From contig WNNJ02000064.1 of NCBI GenBank assembly GCA_012934845.2, positions 1 to 64,000 on the forward strand: 64,000 bases of DNA, in the 5' to 3' direction. Positions within the stretch are counted from its first letter, which is position 1; every line of letters begins with the position of its first letter. This DNA comes from Pomphorhynchus laevis (Eukaryota > Acanthocephala > Palaeacanthocephala > Echinorhynchida > Pomphorhynchidae). The notes below the pieces were generated by a model. The model saw nothing but the letters and a program-made list of their open reading frames with translations, did not search any database and was not told where the DNA came from. A program made the translations under genes and the position numbers. Positions 1 through 10,831 of this stretch are shown one piece after another.

Positions 1-1302
1 GTTCATGATATTCGAAGCATGGTCCGATACTCTTACTGGAGTTAGAGGGAGCGTATGCGTTGAACACGTATACGAGTGTACTTTCCTTGAACATATCAAG
101 GAAAGTACACTCCGTTCTGTTTCCAAAGATTCCGGAACATGATATGTCAAGTCTCGCTTCACGATCAATAGTTGTACCGTGATTTTGGAAGCATATTTCA
201 TCATGCAGAGGGGATAGTTTTGGCTCGATTGCTACGTTACGACAACATTCGGATAATCTATTCGCTAGAAAATCACGGACGGCATCGTGTCTCATTGATG
301 GCAAGCCGCCTAAAGGGCACGAGAAAGTGTGTGATATCGAGTTTTTTTCTTTACATTGGCAGCATTTCAGTGATGAGGGATGGAGAAATCCGTATCTGGT
401 GGCTAGTGCATCTTGAAAGACTGTATTACTTATTCTGGAAGAATAACTGTTTGTTGGGTATGTTGACAACCACGAAGATGATCCAGATACTGATGCATGC
501 TCGATGGCATTCTTGAGAGTAGGGTCGACCTGATTTATAATGTCATTGCGATTCATCCTTTCCGCTTTTAAACGGTTAGCACGAATTTCTTTACATAATC
601 TGTTTTGATTATTTATTAGATCTAGCCCCGTAACGTCTCCTAAACATGGCTCGCACACCATACGTGAAGCGTTATATTCTTGGTCTACTGAACGCATAGG
701 GTTTATAACGCCGATACCACCATCTCTCAAAGTCATGTTAAACACCCTCCATAGAACTTCATTTGTTTCAATGTCAATTCCAGTTAATTCAGTTATCATC
801 GATCTTATCGATTGTGCCAGCTCCTCAAACCACTCAATCGAGCAATGACATGATCGTTGCATATGTATCCATTTTTGTTGAAGAGATCTTATGAGAGCAA
901 CGAAAGCAATCTGTAGCTCTGAACGACCGATTTGTGTGAGACGAGTAACTGTCTCGATCAACGAACGTACATCAGATTGAATATGCTCTTTTACAAAGTC
1001 ATCCTTTCCAATGGGAGACCCCAATATAGACACGCCATCCATGTCAACAGAAATTTGAAGGTCATCAAATAAAGCGTGGAGCGTTTCAGCTATACATCCA
1101 TTTCCGTATAGTCGACATTTCGCCGGATAACGAAGAAACCATATGAGGTCCAATTTTTCGTAGCAGTTCAAACGCCATCTTCACTGTATCAGGATCACTG
1201 ACCATATTGCCGTCATCAGCATACCAGCATTGGAGCACATCAGGATACTCCGCAGATATCTTTTGTATCATAGGAAGTGTAGCTGCAGCATAAGCAGACA
1301 TC
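1..1302 (-). pseudogene. RT C-terminal half plus nuclease-like domain of the RLE-type LINE
   Basis: Read on the minus strand it starts with SMSAYAAATLPMIQ, the stretch that follows the RT QGDP motif, then reaches CWYADDGN at about 1209-1226, the RT catalytic box. A frameshift near 1150 moves the reading frame. The new frame stays open to the window edge. It holds an ILGSPIG motif, a long helical region, a CCQC...H...C zinc-like cluster at about 316-366, and the run ARLDIS followed by FLD and VFNAYAP. That run matches the nuclease-like end of this RT family. A fold-back hairpin at 74-112 lies inside the last motif and adds about eight residues between FLD and YVFNAYAP. Confidence 0.7.
74..112. 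repeat. Perfect fold-back hairpin, 17-bp arms
   Basis: Arms 74-90 and 96-112 are exact reverse complements with a 5-nt loop (ACATA). The hairpin interrupts a conserved coding motif of the LINE on the minus strand, so it arose after insertion or in the source copy. It belongs to a class of similar palindromes across the window. Confidence 0.9.
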
Positions 1303-1580
1303 GATAAAAATTGAAACAGATTGAAACTCTTAGCTGCTAACTAACAACTACTTACAATAAATAACATACAAAAATACAATACAAAATCAACTCAACGATA
1401 TTGGGCAACGATCAGCAAACATCAACGATACAAGATTAAGTCTCTATTAAACTAACAAGGACTTGTTTTGTACGGCTTAAACACTCGATCACCAAAGCTA
1501 ATTACAATAAAACTTACAATTACAATATAACACGACGATAAACCCAACGAGAAATATCAGTTTACAGAAAAACACAACAC

Positions 1581-2111
1581 ATGCCTCGGGGAAAGCCTGC
1601 TGATATGCCCAGATGTTGTACATGCAATGGCCAAGCGGCACGCTGCAAGGGGTGTTAATGCGCAAGATCTGGAAAATCATGTATGGACTGCCTTGCTAGA
1701 AACTGCTCAAATCGACTAAAAGTACCTACACTAGAGGGCGATAATGTCCTGATTTTCACAGAGTCTGCCGACGTTCCAACCAAAAAGGCTGTCCAAATGG
1801 ATGAAGTGTACGATGAGGTAATTCTATGGAAACCTAATCTGTTTCGATTGCCACGTTGTTCTGAATCGAAAATTTTCATCGCTGAACTTACTCGAATATA
1901 TGAGGGAGCATCATCAAACACGGATTCACTCATACGTGCAATATCACTTTGTCAATTAGTTCTACAACGTAGTGGATATTCGAATACGCGAAAGCTCAAG
2001 GCTTTATTAGCAAGACGTCTCGCTAGCTGGTCCTCTGGAGACATCTCATCTCTACTAAACGAAGCTAGATATCTCCAGCGCCTTGACGTAAAAAATCACA
2101 CAACAATATAA
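1581..2111 (+). pseudogene. N-terminal Cys-rich zinc-binding part of the RLE-type LINE ORF
   Basis: From the ATG at 1581 the frame reads MPRGKPADMPRCCTCNGQ, then ARCKGC, an in-frame TAA at 1656-1658, and CARSGKSCMDCLARNC. The C-x2-C and C-x2-C pairs form a compact zinc-binding cluster typical of the start of this RT family. The frame continues through LARRLASWSSGD to a stop at 2111. The protein continues in another frame just downstream: there is a one-base shift in the A-run near 2089-2094. The copy is therefore not translatable as one piece. Confidence 0.65.
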
Positions 2112-2956
2112 CCAACGATACAACGAAACTATTTCGGAAGTTTGTTCTCAATTGTAAGATAACGGCAGCGATGAAATTAATCAAGACAGAGTATGGACAA
2201 GGCGTGTCAATGGGCCTGGATACTTTAACATGTGGTAAATCAGTGAGACAGATACTTATTGATAAGCATCCACAACCAGCTGACATACATGAGGAAGCAC
2301 TAGTCACTCAACCAATAACCGAAATACATGACTTCAACCAAGTTGCTTTCGAGAGTATTGACGGATCAAAAATAATTGAGGCTGCTAAGAGAACAAAGGG
2401 TAGTGCAGGACCTTCTGGAATGGACGCAAAAGCATGGACCGAAATGCTTTCGAATTTCGGTACGGAGTCACAACAATTAGCGGATGCGCTAGCATTGTTT
2501 GCTCAACGAATCGCTAGTAAGGAAGTTTCTGATGAGTTGATCAAAGCTTTTACGACAAGCCGCCTTATTGCATTAAGTAAGAATCCAGGTGTGCGTCCAA
2601 TTGGAATAGGTGATGTCTCAAGACGTATCGTATCGAAAGTCATACTTGATGTTGCACGGCCACAGCTACAACAGATATGCGGTAAAACACAGTTTTGTGC
2701 TGGTCAGCGCGCAGGTACTGAATGTGTAGTCCATGCCTTACGTGATTTGTTATCGAGTAAACCAAATTCGGTGGTCTTGACTATTAATGCAGATAATGCA
2801 TTTCGAATCAACAGGAAAACTGCCCTGGCCAACATGCCACAAATATGCCCAGCGCTATCAAATGTTCTGTCAAACCTCTATAGAAACCCGACGTCATTGA
2901 CAATTGGGAATGAAATCATACTCTCCCAAGAAGGATTTACACAGGGGGATGTGTAA
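2098..2956 (+). pseudogene. Reverse transcriptase N-terminal half of the RLE-type LINE
   Basis: The frame running through the ATG at 2171 is open to 2956. It shows GSAGPSGMDAKAW (the finger motif before RT block 1), VRPIGIGDVSRRIVSKVI (the template-grip motif of this lineage), CAGQRAGTECVVHALRD, a degenerate INADNAF catalytic block A, and SQEGFTQGD (block B, normally QGDP). A stop follows immediately after QGDV and the sequence becomes AT-rich with no further homology. The missing remainder lies on the minus strand at 1-1302. The RPIGIG lineage is distinct from retroviral-type RTs. Confidence 0.75.
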
Positions 2957-2975
2957 ATCTATGATATATAATTGT

Positions 2976-3794
2976 ATATCATATAATAGTATGCAATATA
3001 ATATTATATAATATATAGTTTTTTAACAAAATTTATTTTTGATATAAGAAAGTTACAATTTACGGGTTACCCGCAAATGGACCCTTATATTGTTATCATT
3101 ATTATACTTAGAACGTTATATGTGATTTTGTGTGATCATTGGTTGTTCCATGTCTGCTTTCCGACATACGTAAGGTTTCATCCATATTGACATTAAAACA
3201 GCCTTTGCTATTAATGTTGAGATCCTTGATCGTAGGGTTAGGATACTATATATGTACGAAGAATGACCCCAAGTGGATATTTGTCTTGATATTTGCTTCA
3301 GTACTGCGTTCGTTATCGTATCCATCCATCATGTGGTCGATAATATAATTGGATGAAGGATGCATGCTCAACTATCACTATTCGTTCATTATATTTTGTA
3401 TTTTTGCGGTTTACGTGGTATTGGAAGAGGTCTGATATTCGATATAAAGAATACGACGGATCAAGAGAGTTAAAAACGCATATATCCATAAAAAACCGCT
3501 CCGTAGCATTCCCAAATAGGCCGTTGCAAGAGATATATGCCCTTGCATATCTGTCAGTTCTCGATTACAGCTCCAGATTACAGTTCCAGATTACAGTTCA
3601 GCTCGCTACACTCGCGATAAGTTATAAGAAAAGTTGTGTTCAATTTAATTACAAACAAAAAAGTGAATTAAGTTAATTACAAAGGCAAAGCGGCGAAAAG
3701 AAAAAATACACGTCTTACAAACAACCGAATTAAATACGAACGAATTATCGAATTATCGATATTATCGAATTATCAAAACAACCGAATTATCGAC
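2976..3794. other. Intergenic, no gene seen
   Basis: AT-rich sequence. It contains short duplicated GATTACAGTTCCA-like words at 3563-3605 and ATTATCGA-type words at 3740-3792. Open frames of about 70-107 codons here show no recognisable motif. The right part may be the 5' leader of the LINE that starts near 3961. Confidence 0.5.
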
Positions 3795-3955
3795 GAACGA
3801 TATTCATCTATGAACGATATTCATCTATGAACGATATTCATCTATGAACGATATTCATCTATGAACGATATTCATCTATGAACGATATTCATCTACGAAC
3901 GATATTCATCTACGAACGATATTCATCGACGAACAATATTCATCAACGAACGAAT
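3795..3955. repeat. 17-bp tandem repeat, about 9 copies
   Basis: The unit GAACGATATTCATCTAT repeats head to tail. The last copies carry substitutions (TACG, GACG and AACG variants). It ends five bases before the ATG of a LINE ORF1-like frame at 3961, so it may be that element's tandem-repeat leader or promoter region. That role is inferred from position only. Confidence 0.85.
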
Positions 3956-3960
3956 TAGCA

Positions 3961-4287
3961 ATGACTAAGCATAAGAAGAATACCACTTTTGTTAAAGCAG
4001 CACATGATATCGGGCAAAAATCTGCAATCAAACAAAAGCATGATTTTGTTACTCCCGAAATTGGTTGTGACTCAACGGATTGTGAAATATGTACAATTGT
4101 GAATGTCCCTAAGTCTACGAGAAGTAAAATTAAAACGACGCCGTTCTTATGTGGTTTCTGCACAGCTGCTAAATTAGTATTACAATTCAACGTCAACTTA
4201 AAGGATCGGTCAACCAGTGCATCTATATCAAAAAATGTGATTGAACCAATATTCGCGCCTTTAATCCAAAAACAACTAGTATCATGA
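3961..4287 (+). pseudogene. LINE ORF1-like protein with Cys-rich cluster
   Basis: A 108-codon open frame reads MTKHKKNTTFVKAAHD, then GCDSTDCEIC and FLCGFC. The spacing C-x4-C-x2-C ... C-x2-C resembles the small PHD/zinc-like fingers found at the start of ORF1 in CR1/L2-type LINEs. It is basic at the N-terminus. Downstream of its stop, other frames carry the ORF1 tail (for example KHISTSNT-like sequence near 4378). It is therefore a broken ORF1 and not a host gene. A different small element supplying this frame cannot be excluded. Confidence 0.5.
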
Positions 4288-4377
4288 TTTGTCTGCAGAA
4301 TTAGATGCGCCCGTTTGTGTCTTTTTGGATACAGTTGTACCTACGATCTCCCGTTGTTTCCGCAAACTCTCGCATAA

Positions 4378-4990
4378 GCACATATCAACATCCAACACGC
4401 CCACTAAAACTACCCCGTCGTTTCCAATGTCCTTTCTCCACCCACCGACCCGGTCACCATATGCACTTCCCATCCTATGTCATTTTCACTCCCCGACACC
4501 CCCATCCCGTCCCTGCTGAATCTTTTCTCGATAATCTACATCCATCAATCAAAATCACCTTCGCAAACCTCCACGATCCTTCTACTCATAACCTTTCCTC
4601 ACATCGCTTGCCACCCTCTTTAATATCATTATCTTATATGTCTCCCGTTGTCAAACCTACTTCCTCCGTATCCTCAACTGCTAGCTCTCATATCGCGATC
4701 TCACCCACTCACGTCATTCTTTACGGAAACGCTTTCCTTCTCGAGATCGTTGCGTTATCGCCCCTAATATCACTCCTACCTCATTATATCACAAGCACGT
4801 CTCGACTACGATGCTTCCGCCTTCAGATCCATCATCTCATATCTTGTTCCTGCGGATAAACCATCCTTTTTTAGCGACATCTCTCGTGTCGCATTTATCC
4901 GCCAAAACAACCTCTTAATCTAATAATTCTCAGCTCCCTCTCCTGAAAATTGTTTTCAAGCATCACTCTCACGCGTCCTCTGTCCTCTCT
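4378..4990 (+). pseudogene. LINE family A ORF1 tail, broken
   Basis: Low-complexity Ser/Thr/Pro-rich coding remnants such as SLPDTPIPS, LHPSIKIT and SSHRLPPSL occur in more than one frame. The same words occur in the same order in the minus-strand copy at 21486-22172. A coiled-coil/PHD ORF1 is expected to bind the LINE RNA. Here it is fragmented by several frameshifts and stops. Confidence 0.6.
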
Positions 4991-5199
4991 CAACGATTTA
5001 AACTAATGCCATCTTCAACCACTCGAATTTTCACCTATCGCACTCCTTCGAAAATCGCTCAACTCTCTAATGCCCGCACCAAAAAATGCCGTCGCGAGGA
5101 AAACGGCGAAACATCTCTCTTCATCCCAAACATCGACGAAAATTTTCAAGTTGTCCAAACCCGTCCCAAAATTCGATGGCGCTCCATCTCCACTATGTG

Positions 5200-5475
5200 T
5201 CTCCTCTGCTAGACTATTTCACCACATACAGTTTTCGCCTCGGCTTCCTCAACACTAGATCTATTCTCCATAAATCCTATCTTTACTCAACCTATTCACC
5301 AAGCAATCCATCGATCTTTTCTGCCTCACCGAATCCTGACACTCAGATACTGACAACCTTTACTTTTGCCGTCTGCTCTCTGCCAGTTGCTCACTAGTCG
5401 AATACGCCCGCCCCATCAGCTCATCTCCTTCTAAATTCTCTAATCATGGCGGCATTGTCCATTCACCCGTCACCC
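5200..5475 (+). pseudogene. LINE family A endonuclease, first part
   Basis: Frames here encode FRLGFLNTRSI (the first EEP/APE-type endonuclease motif, with its Asn) and, near 5435-5460, SNHGGIV. In intact relatives the latter is followed by the rest of the nuclease. The coding sequence is then interrupted by the nested element and resumes at about 6165 with a SFELLTC-like stretch. Confidence 0.6.
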
Positions 5476-5489
5476 CGTGTCTCTTATCT

Positions 5490-6165
5490 TAATTCCCTTT
5501 GTCCGTGACAAGGTCCGACCCTTCGTCCGTGACAAGGTCCGCTCATCTAACTTAATTCTCCGTGACATCCGCCGTATCCGCCCCCTTATCGACTTCCGTT
5601 CTTGTATGTATCTTCTTTCATCGCTTCTTTTCCCTAAAATCGATTACTGCCTTAGCCTTTTCGCCAATTCTCCAAAATCCATCATCCTACTCCTACAACG
5701 AATAATCAACACCGCCGTTCGAGTCGTCTTTCGTCTCCGTCGCTTCGACCACACATCAACAATATTTTGCCCAACACCCTGGCCAACCATCCACATCCGC
5801 ATCAAACTCCGCCTTCTTCTCGTAACTTTTCGTCTCATCGCTGTCGGCTCCCCATCGTTCATCAACCTTCCTTTTTTAGACGATACTCGCCACACCTCGC
5901 TATCGCTTCGTTCCTGTCATACACTCTTACTACACGTTCCTAATTACTCCAACAACTACGGTCTCCGATCCTTCCACGTCGCCGCCTCACTCGCCTGGAA
6001 TCAACTCCCTCTCGACGTCCGCCGCGCCCCTTTATCACATTCAAACACCTCCTCCGTTTACACCTTCTCGACACCTGATTTACAGTTTTGTTTTGTTGTG
6101 GTCATGTAAGCGTGCGCTGTCACGCATTTGCCACGTTAAAATAAATCCTTTTTTAAGTCTTTGCT
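5490..6165 (+). mobile_element. Nested 5'-truncated LINE of family A
   Basis: An open frame of about 200 codons begins abruptly at the VRDKVR motif, which normally lies after the RT YADD region. It runs through SLRSCHTLLLHVPNYSNNY and LAWNQLPLDVRRAPLS to the 3' end, where the family tail CACGTTAAAATAAATCC is seen. Immediately after, the interrupted endonuclease of the older host LINE continues. The first codons contain a local duplication of a 27-bp segment (VRDKVR twice). The insertion is in the same orientation as its host. I see no clear target duplication. Confidence 0.7.
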
Positions 6166-6665
6166 CTTTTGAATTGCTTACTTGTCGTTCTTCTAGTCCG
6201 ATCACTCTGGATCTCGCTATTGTATACCGTCCTGGTTAATCAGCTGCTGCCTCTTTTTATTTACCAAACTCGCTGACCTTCTTTCTCATTGTTCTTTGTC
6301 TTCCATCCCTTCACTCGTTCTAGGCGACTTCAACATCCGCCTTGACCGCCCCTCTTCCACCGATTCCATCAGGTTCATCAACATTCTATCCAATTGCAAT
6401 GACAAACCCGTATCCACTGCCCCACACATATCCTGAGGGAATACTCGACATCATCGCCGTCCCTGATCATTTTGCTGCATACACCTCACTGTCTATCTCC
6501 GATCATGGTCTATCCGATCACTTTCTCGTCACCCTTGACCTCACTTCAAACCAACTTCCCCGCTCCACACAACTACCATTCTACGTCGCTCTTGGAGAAA
6601 ACTTGACGTCCACCTTCTCCGCTCCGCCTTACTTAAATCGTCTCTATCTTCTAACGCAATAGCAT
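6165..6665 (+). pseudogene. LINE family A endonuclease, second part
   Basis: Contains ITLDLAIVYRPG, LDIIAVPDHFAAYTSLS and GLSDHFLVTLDL. The SDH box is the catalytic His motif of EEP-type endonucleases and is intact here. Neighbouring motifs lie in different frames, so the domain is broken. Confidence 0.65.
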
Positions 6666-8716
6666 CATCCTTCTTTTCAACTCTTAACTTACATCCACTC
6701 TTGATCTTCTCTTACCCTTCAAGCTTTACCATCACCGTCGCTTGCACCGTACCCAATGGTTTGACATCCAATACCTACTATCAAGGCGTCGACTCCGTCA
6801 TGCTTTTTGAGTCTATTACCGCTCTCTCAGACGTGATATCCGCTTTCTCACTCTGCCTATGTGTGATTCCTATCTTGCTCTTCGCCGGCCTCATCTCCAC
6901 CTACTACGTACCAGATGCACCTCCTGGCATCATAAAATCAACACTTCATTAAACTCCAAGTCTCTCTGGCATACTTTTAACACAATCCTTTCTCGCTCCT
7001 TTTCGACTTGCAACATAAATCCCCATAATTATTCGTCATTTCTTCAGACCAAAGTATCCACATTGCTCACTCACAATCCCGTCTCCATTCAATCTCACTG
7101 CTACTCGCCTGGCCTCATCCTCCCGGAACTCTTTCATATTCTCCCAGTCTCACCTGCCGAAGTCTCATCTGTTCTCATGTCATTGCCCAACAAAATCTCA
7201 CCTGCAGATCCCCTGCATACCCCCATACTTAAATGTATATGCTTATCAATATCCCCTTTCCTCTCAACCTTGTTTAAGTCGTCCATCCGCAATCATATCA
7301 TTCCATTAAACTAGAAATCCGTCATCGTTCGTCCCCTCTTTATGAAACAATCGCTCGACCCCTCACTTATTTCTAGCTATCGCCCCATTTCGCTCCTCCC
7401 TACTCTTTCCAAGATCTTATAGCGCCTTATTTTAATACAGATAAACGTTTATTTCTCTTCGTCAAATCTGTACCCTCCTTTCCAATCCAATTTCCGCTCT
7501 AATCACTCCACAGAAATCGCCTGCATAAAAGTTTACAACGACCTACTCATTTCTAGTGACAAGGCTCTAAATAGTGTTCTCATCTTCCTCGACCTTTCCT
7601 CCGCCTTCGACATCGTCGACTACTTCATCCTCCTTTATAGCCTTCGTTATGATTACGGCTTTTCTTCCTCCTTCGTAGCATCGTTTGCCTCATCTATCCG
7701 ACCGTTCCTTTCGCATCTGTTGGAATTCATCTTCCTCCCCTCCCATCTCTATTTTCCGCGGGGTCACACAAGATTTAGTCCTAGAACCCATGATTTTCTC
7801 TCTTCTACTTGGAGATCTTTCTCCGTTTATCAAACCTTACTTTTTTAACGTCATGCAATACGCCGATGACATCCTCATATATGCTCATGCACCCGCCCAT
7901 CGCATACACGATATCGCAATTTCTGCCTCTAATTGTCTTTCTTCTATCTACAAACGTTTTTCTCATCTTCGTCTCCATTTAAACCCAGGCAAGTCCAAAA
8001 TAATGTGAATCATCCCTCGTCAACCTTACATATCACCTTCCCCTGTTTCTTTTGCCTCATCAATCATCCCCATAGTCCACAATCTCACTTTCTTAGGATT
8101 CCATTTCAATGATCACCTTTCCCTTAAACCCTTCGTCCGTGACAAGGTCCGCTCGTCTAACTTTATTCTCCGTGACATCTGCCCTATCCGGCCCCCTTAT
8201 CGAATTCCATTCCTGTATATTTCTTCTGTCATCGTTTCTTTTCCCTTAAATCAATTACTGCCTCAGCCTTTTCGTCAATTCTCCAAAACCATCATCCTAC
8301 TTCTACAACGCATCATCAACTCCGCCGTTCGAGTGCTCCTACGTCTCCGTCGCTTTGAACACACATCCACATATTTTGACCAACTCTCATTGTCCACCAT
8401 CCACATCCGCGTACAACTCCTCCGTCTTCTCGTAACTGTTCGTCTCATCGCTGTCAGCTCCCCATTGTTCATCAACCTTTCTTTCTTAGACGATACTTGT
8501 CCTACCTCTCTATCACTGCTTTCCGTCATTCCCTCTTACTCTACGCTCCCAATTACTCCAACAACTTCGGTCTCCGATCCTTCCTCGTTGCCGTCTCACT
8601 CGCCTGGAATCAACTCCCTCTCGACATCCGCCGCGCTCCCTTGTTTATTACATTCAAACACCTCCTCCGTTCACACCCTCTCGTCACATTATGGAATGCT
8701 ATGCAAAAGAATTTGA
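6666..8716 (+). pseudogene. LINE family A reverse transcriptase, broken
   Basis: Recognisable in order across frames: ILPVSPAEVSSVLMSLPNK (7139), SSYRPISLLPTLSKIL (7370), LDLSSAFDIVDY (7590, block A), MQYADDILIYAHAPAHRI (7850, the catalytic YADD), NPGKSKIM, PFVRDKVRSSN, then the C-terminal SLAWNQLPLDIRRAP motif near 8600. Several stops and frameshifts separate these. The copy ends without the usual family tail, so the 3' end is either diverged or truncated. Confidence 0.7.
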
Positions 8717-10134
8717 CATAGCACGTATATATAGCATCATATCATTATATTTAATAGTATATATAATGTATAATATGTACTATAATATATTGGTATATTG
8801 AATAGTATATGTTAGTATAATAATCTATAATATCATATATACTATTATTTAATAAATAAAACCAATATTGATGATAAAGAAGGTATATATGAACATTAAA
8901 TTAACATTAATTAAAACTACTATTAATTTATATCGTAAAAATTGCATACTTAAATTTACAAGAACATATTTTTGCATTATTATTCGTGTATACCATATAA
9001 TATCAAATTTAATTATTATTATATGACAACATTGCAAGCAAAGCTCAATAGTTGTGTTACATGAAACAACAAAAAACATTAAGTTGCTAAAATAGCTTGT
9101 TTAAATCGTTGTAACGAACTCCACTGCACAATCTCTATTATCCAACCGATTTCATCTGTCTATGATTCAGTAATTGAACTGCATTGTTATTGAATGAATA
9201 ATCTGTTTTTAAGCGGATAGAGTGAATGTCCAAGCAATACACTACCAGGGTTGCTAGGGTTATACAAAACCTTCTACAAAATGCACAAATCATAAAAATC
9301 CTCAGTGAAGCTCACGCTCTTTATGAAGCATTCCCAACCTGAAATTGTTTCGAAAGTTTCATGTCTCTCGTATAAATTTAGTTCCATGCCGTAAATACTT
9401 TCTATCTGATGCTTTTTACGTTTAGTCTTCTGATAAGTACACTGGAATATGTTATATCAAATTACTCATTATAATACATTAAATAATGAAATAAAACAGG
9501 TTACTATAAATGTACAATTAAATTGAAAATAGTAAAACATATAAATCAATAAAATATTATAAAAAAATAAATTTAATCTCTTAAGCGGAAAACTTTTATG
9601 AATGGATAATAAATAATATACTTTGTATTAGAATAAGATACACCAGATAACAAATTTCAGAGGAAATACGTCATTAGCACGTGTTGGGCACCAGTGCTCT
9701 GTTTGGTCGAAGAATAAAGGCCGAAACCTGATAACATAGCAGTTCCCCCTGATGACCTCTAATCCTTATTCTAATACATCGTATGTTTTTTATTTGTCAA
9801 TTCATAACAAATTACTTTTATTTTAAATTTTAACTTGATATAAATTATATAAAATCTTAAATAACAATTATTACTCAACGGGCTTCATTTACTAGCTGTT
9901 TTGGGGTTTTTAACTATTTCGTTTCCTTACTGTTTCGCTCTTTTATCGTTTGCCTATTAATATTAGAATATGCTGGCTATGTTAATTCACCTTGTGCATG
10001 ATGCAAATTAATAGTCAAATGTTTATTATAAGAATATTCGATCACATTTACAATCATTACCATTTGTTTAATCACCTGTTGAATTAACAGTATCATTTAT
10101 TCAAATCAAAATTTGAAAATAAAGTGTATCAGAA
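8717..10134. other. AT-rich spacer, no gene seen
   Basis: Very AT-rich with no coding motif. It contains one inverted-repeat element (9625-9777) and, at 9300-9325, a short stretch (GCTCACGCTCTTTAT) that also occurs next to the hammerhead repeat at 40025. That suggests an old fragment of the same repeat family. Confidence 0.5.
9625..9777. repeat. Short inverted-repeat element, 13-bp terminal arms
   Basis: GTATTAGAATAAG at 9625-9637 is exactly reverse-complemented at 9765-9777. The interior is GC-richer than its surroundings and has GGCCGAAACC (about 9718-9728) and CTGATGA (9749-9755), both hammerhead-core words, but I found no matching third strand. It could be a MITE or a relict of a ribozyme-bearing repeat. 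Confidence 0.5.
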
Positions 10135-10354
10135 ATGCAACATATTTACAAGAAATATGCGAGTCGTCAAAAAATGCACAACAACGATCACGCAAATTTT
10201 GTGTCGGAGCCATCAAAGCCTTTTTGTTCCTGCTCAGATTCTCATGCTGAATGTAACGTAAGTGATCCTAATCTTCGATTATATCTATGCGGTCTAAGGT
10301 TAGTGATGATTTATTTTCTTCAAATGATGGGGAGGTACTTCCCCCATCCCTAAA

Positions 10355-10831
10355 ATGAATAACCTTGTGATTATTAAAGTTATTAAACCAATTGAAAAGG
10401 AAAGATTATATAACACTTTCCTCCGAGGTTTTGTGGATAATTACAGAAATCGAATTCTTTTTAACAAGGTAAAAATATATGCCGGTGAGTTGAAGATATC
10501 TTTTATCTTAGCTGACATCTTGAATGCTTACATAGATTATTTCAACAAACTTCACTCGGATCAAGGAGAGCTTATTTGCAAACCGATAAATGCCTCCCTT
10601 AAAATTAATAATTTGCCCGTCTCATTGGATGAGGATGATAAAAAAGCTTTAATGAATCAATTTGGGATTTTCAATCTGCGCCAAATCCTGGGTAGGAATG
10701 ACAACCCTATTCAGGTAGGGTTCTGTTCCGCACCCATTAATCGTGCGCAGCTGTTGTCCAAAGCCGGTTCAAACCCTTTTATGGGATTCAATCTGAACTT
10801 TACAATCGTTGATATTAATGAGTACACATAG
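10355..10831 (+). pseudogene. Gag-like ORF1 of LINE family B, copy 1
   Basis: A 158-codon frame with KPIEKERLYNTFLRGFV, NRILFNKVK, LKINNLPVSLDEDD and LRQILGR. The same words recur in copy 2 (34377-34919), as [17 protein letters not shown] and [14 protein letters not shown]. This is the RNA-binding ORF1 domain preceding the zinc knuckles. The knuckles lie in another frame from about 10828, so the ORF is interrupted just before them. Upstream, 10135-10353 is an open frame without clear family motifs that is probably the ORF1 leader. Confidence 0.65.

Larger units (their letters stand above)
1..2975. mobile_element. Non-LTR retrotransposon with restriction-like endonuclease, 5'-inverted copy
   Basis: The two arms encode complementary halves of one protein. 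The plus-strand arm (about 1320-2956) carries a Cys-rich N-terminus and the first half of a reverse transcriptase, ending at the QGD motif. The minus-strand arm (about 1302 down to 1) starts with the residues that normally follow QGDP, then YADD, a CCHC cluster and a nuclease-like C-terminus. I recognise this domain set from uncharacterised RT proteins common in invertebrate genomes such as cnidarians, whose C-terminus looks like a PD-(D/E)XK fold. Each arm has about one frameshift, and the plus arm also has one in-frame stop. The element runs off the left edge, so its 3' end is not seen. Clade assignment within LINEs is uncertain. Confidence 0.75.
3961..8716 (+). mobile_element. CR1/L2-like LINE (family A), degenerate, with nested insertion
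   Basis: The order on the plus strand is ORF1-like protein with a Cys cluster (3961-4287), a Ser/Pro/Thr-rich ORF1 tail (4380-4990), an endonuclease (5200-5470, resuming at 6165-6660) and a reverse transcriptase (7200-8716). It aligns by protein motifs with the better copy on the minus strand at 18301-22299. It has many stops and frameshifts. A 5'-truncated copy of the same family (about 5490-6165) splits its endonuclease. The 3' end is unclear after the LAWNQLPLDIRRAP motif. Confidence 0.8.

Noticed and set aside
3961-4287. Host zinc-finger gene
   Set aside because: The Cys spacing is compatible, but the frame lies directly before LINE family A ORF1 and endonuclease remnants and lacks introns or a conserved finger consensus.
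5644-5895. Arg-rich antisense open frame (and similar ones at 8275-8529 and 18575-18769)
   Set aside because: They are shadows opposite the conserved C-terminal domain of family A LINEs and recur only because that coding strand is conserved.
9625-9777. A further exchanged-order ribozyme
   Set aside because: GAAAC and CTGATGA are present in the right order, but I could not find a helix III partner followed by a GTH triplet, and helix II does not close next to GAAA.
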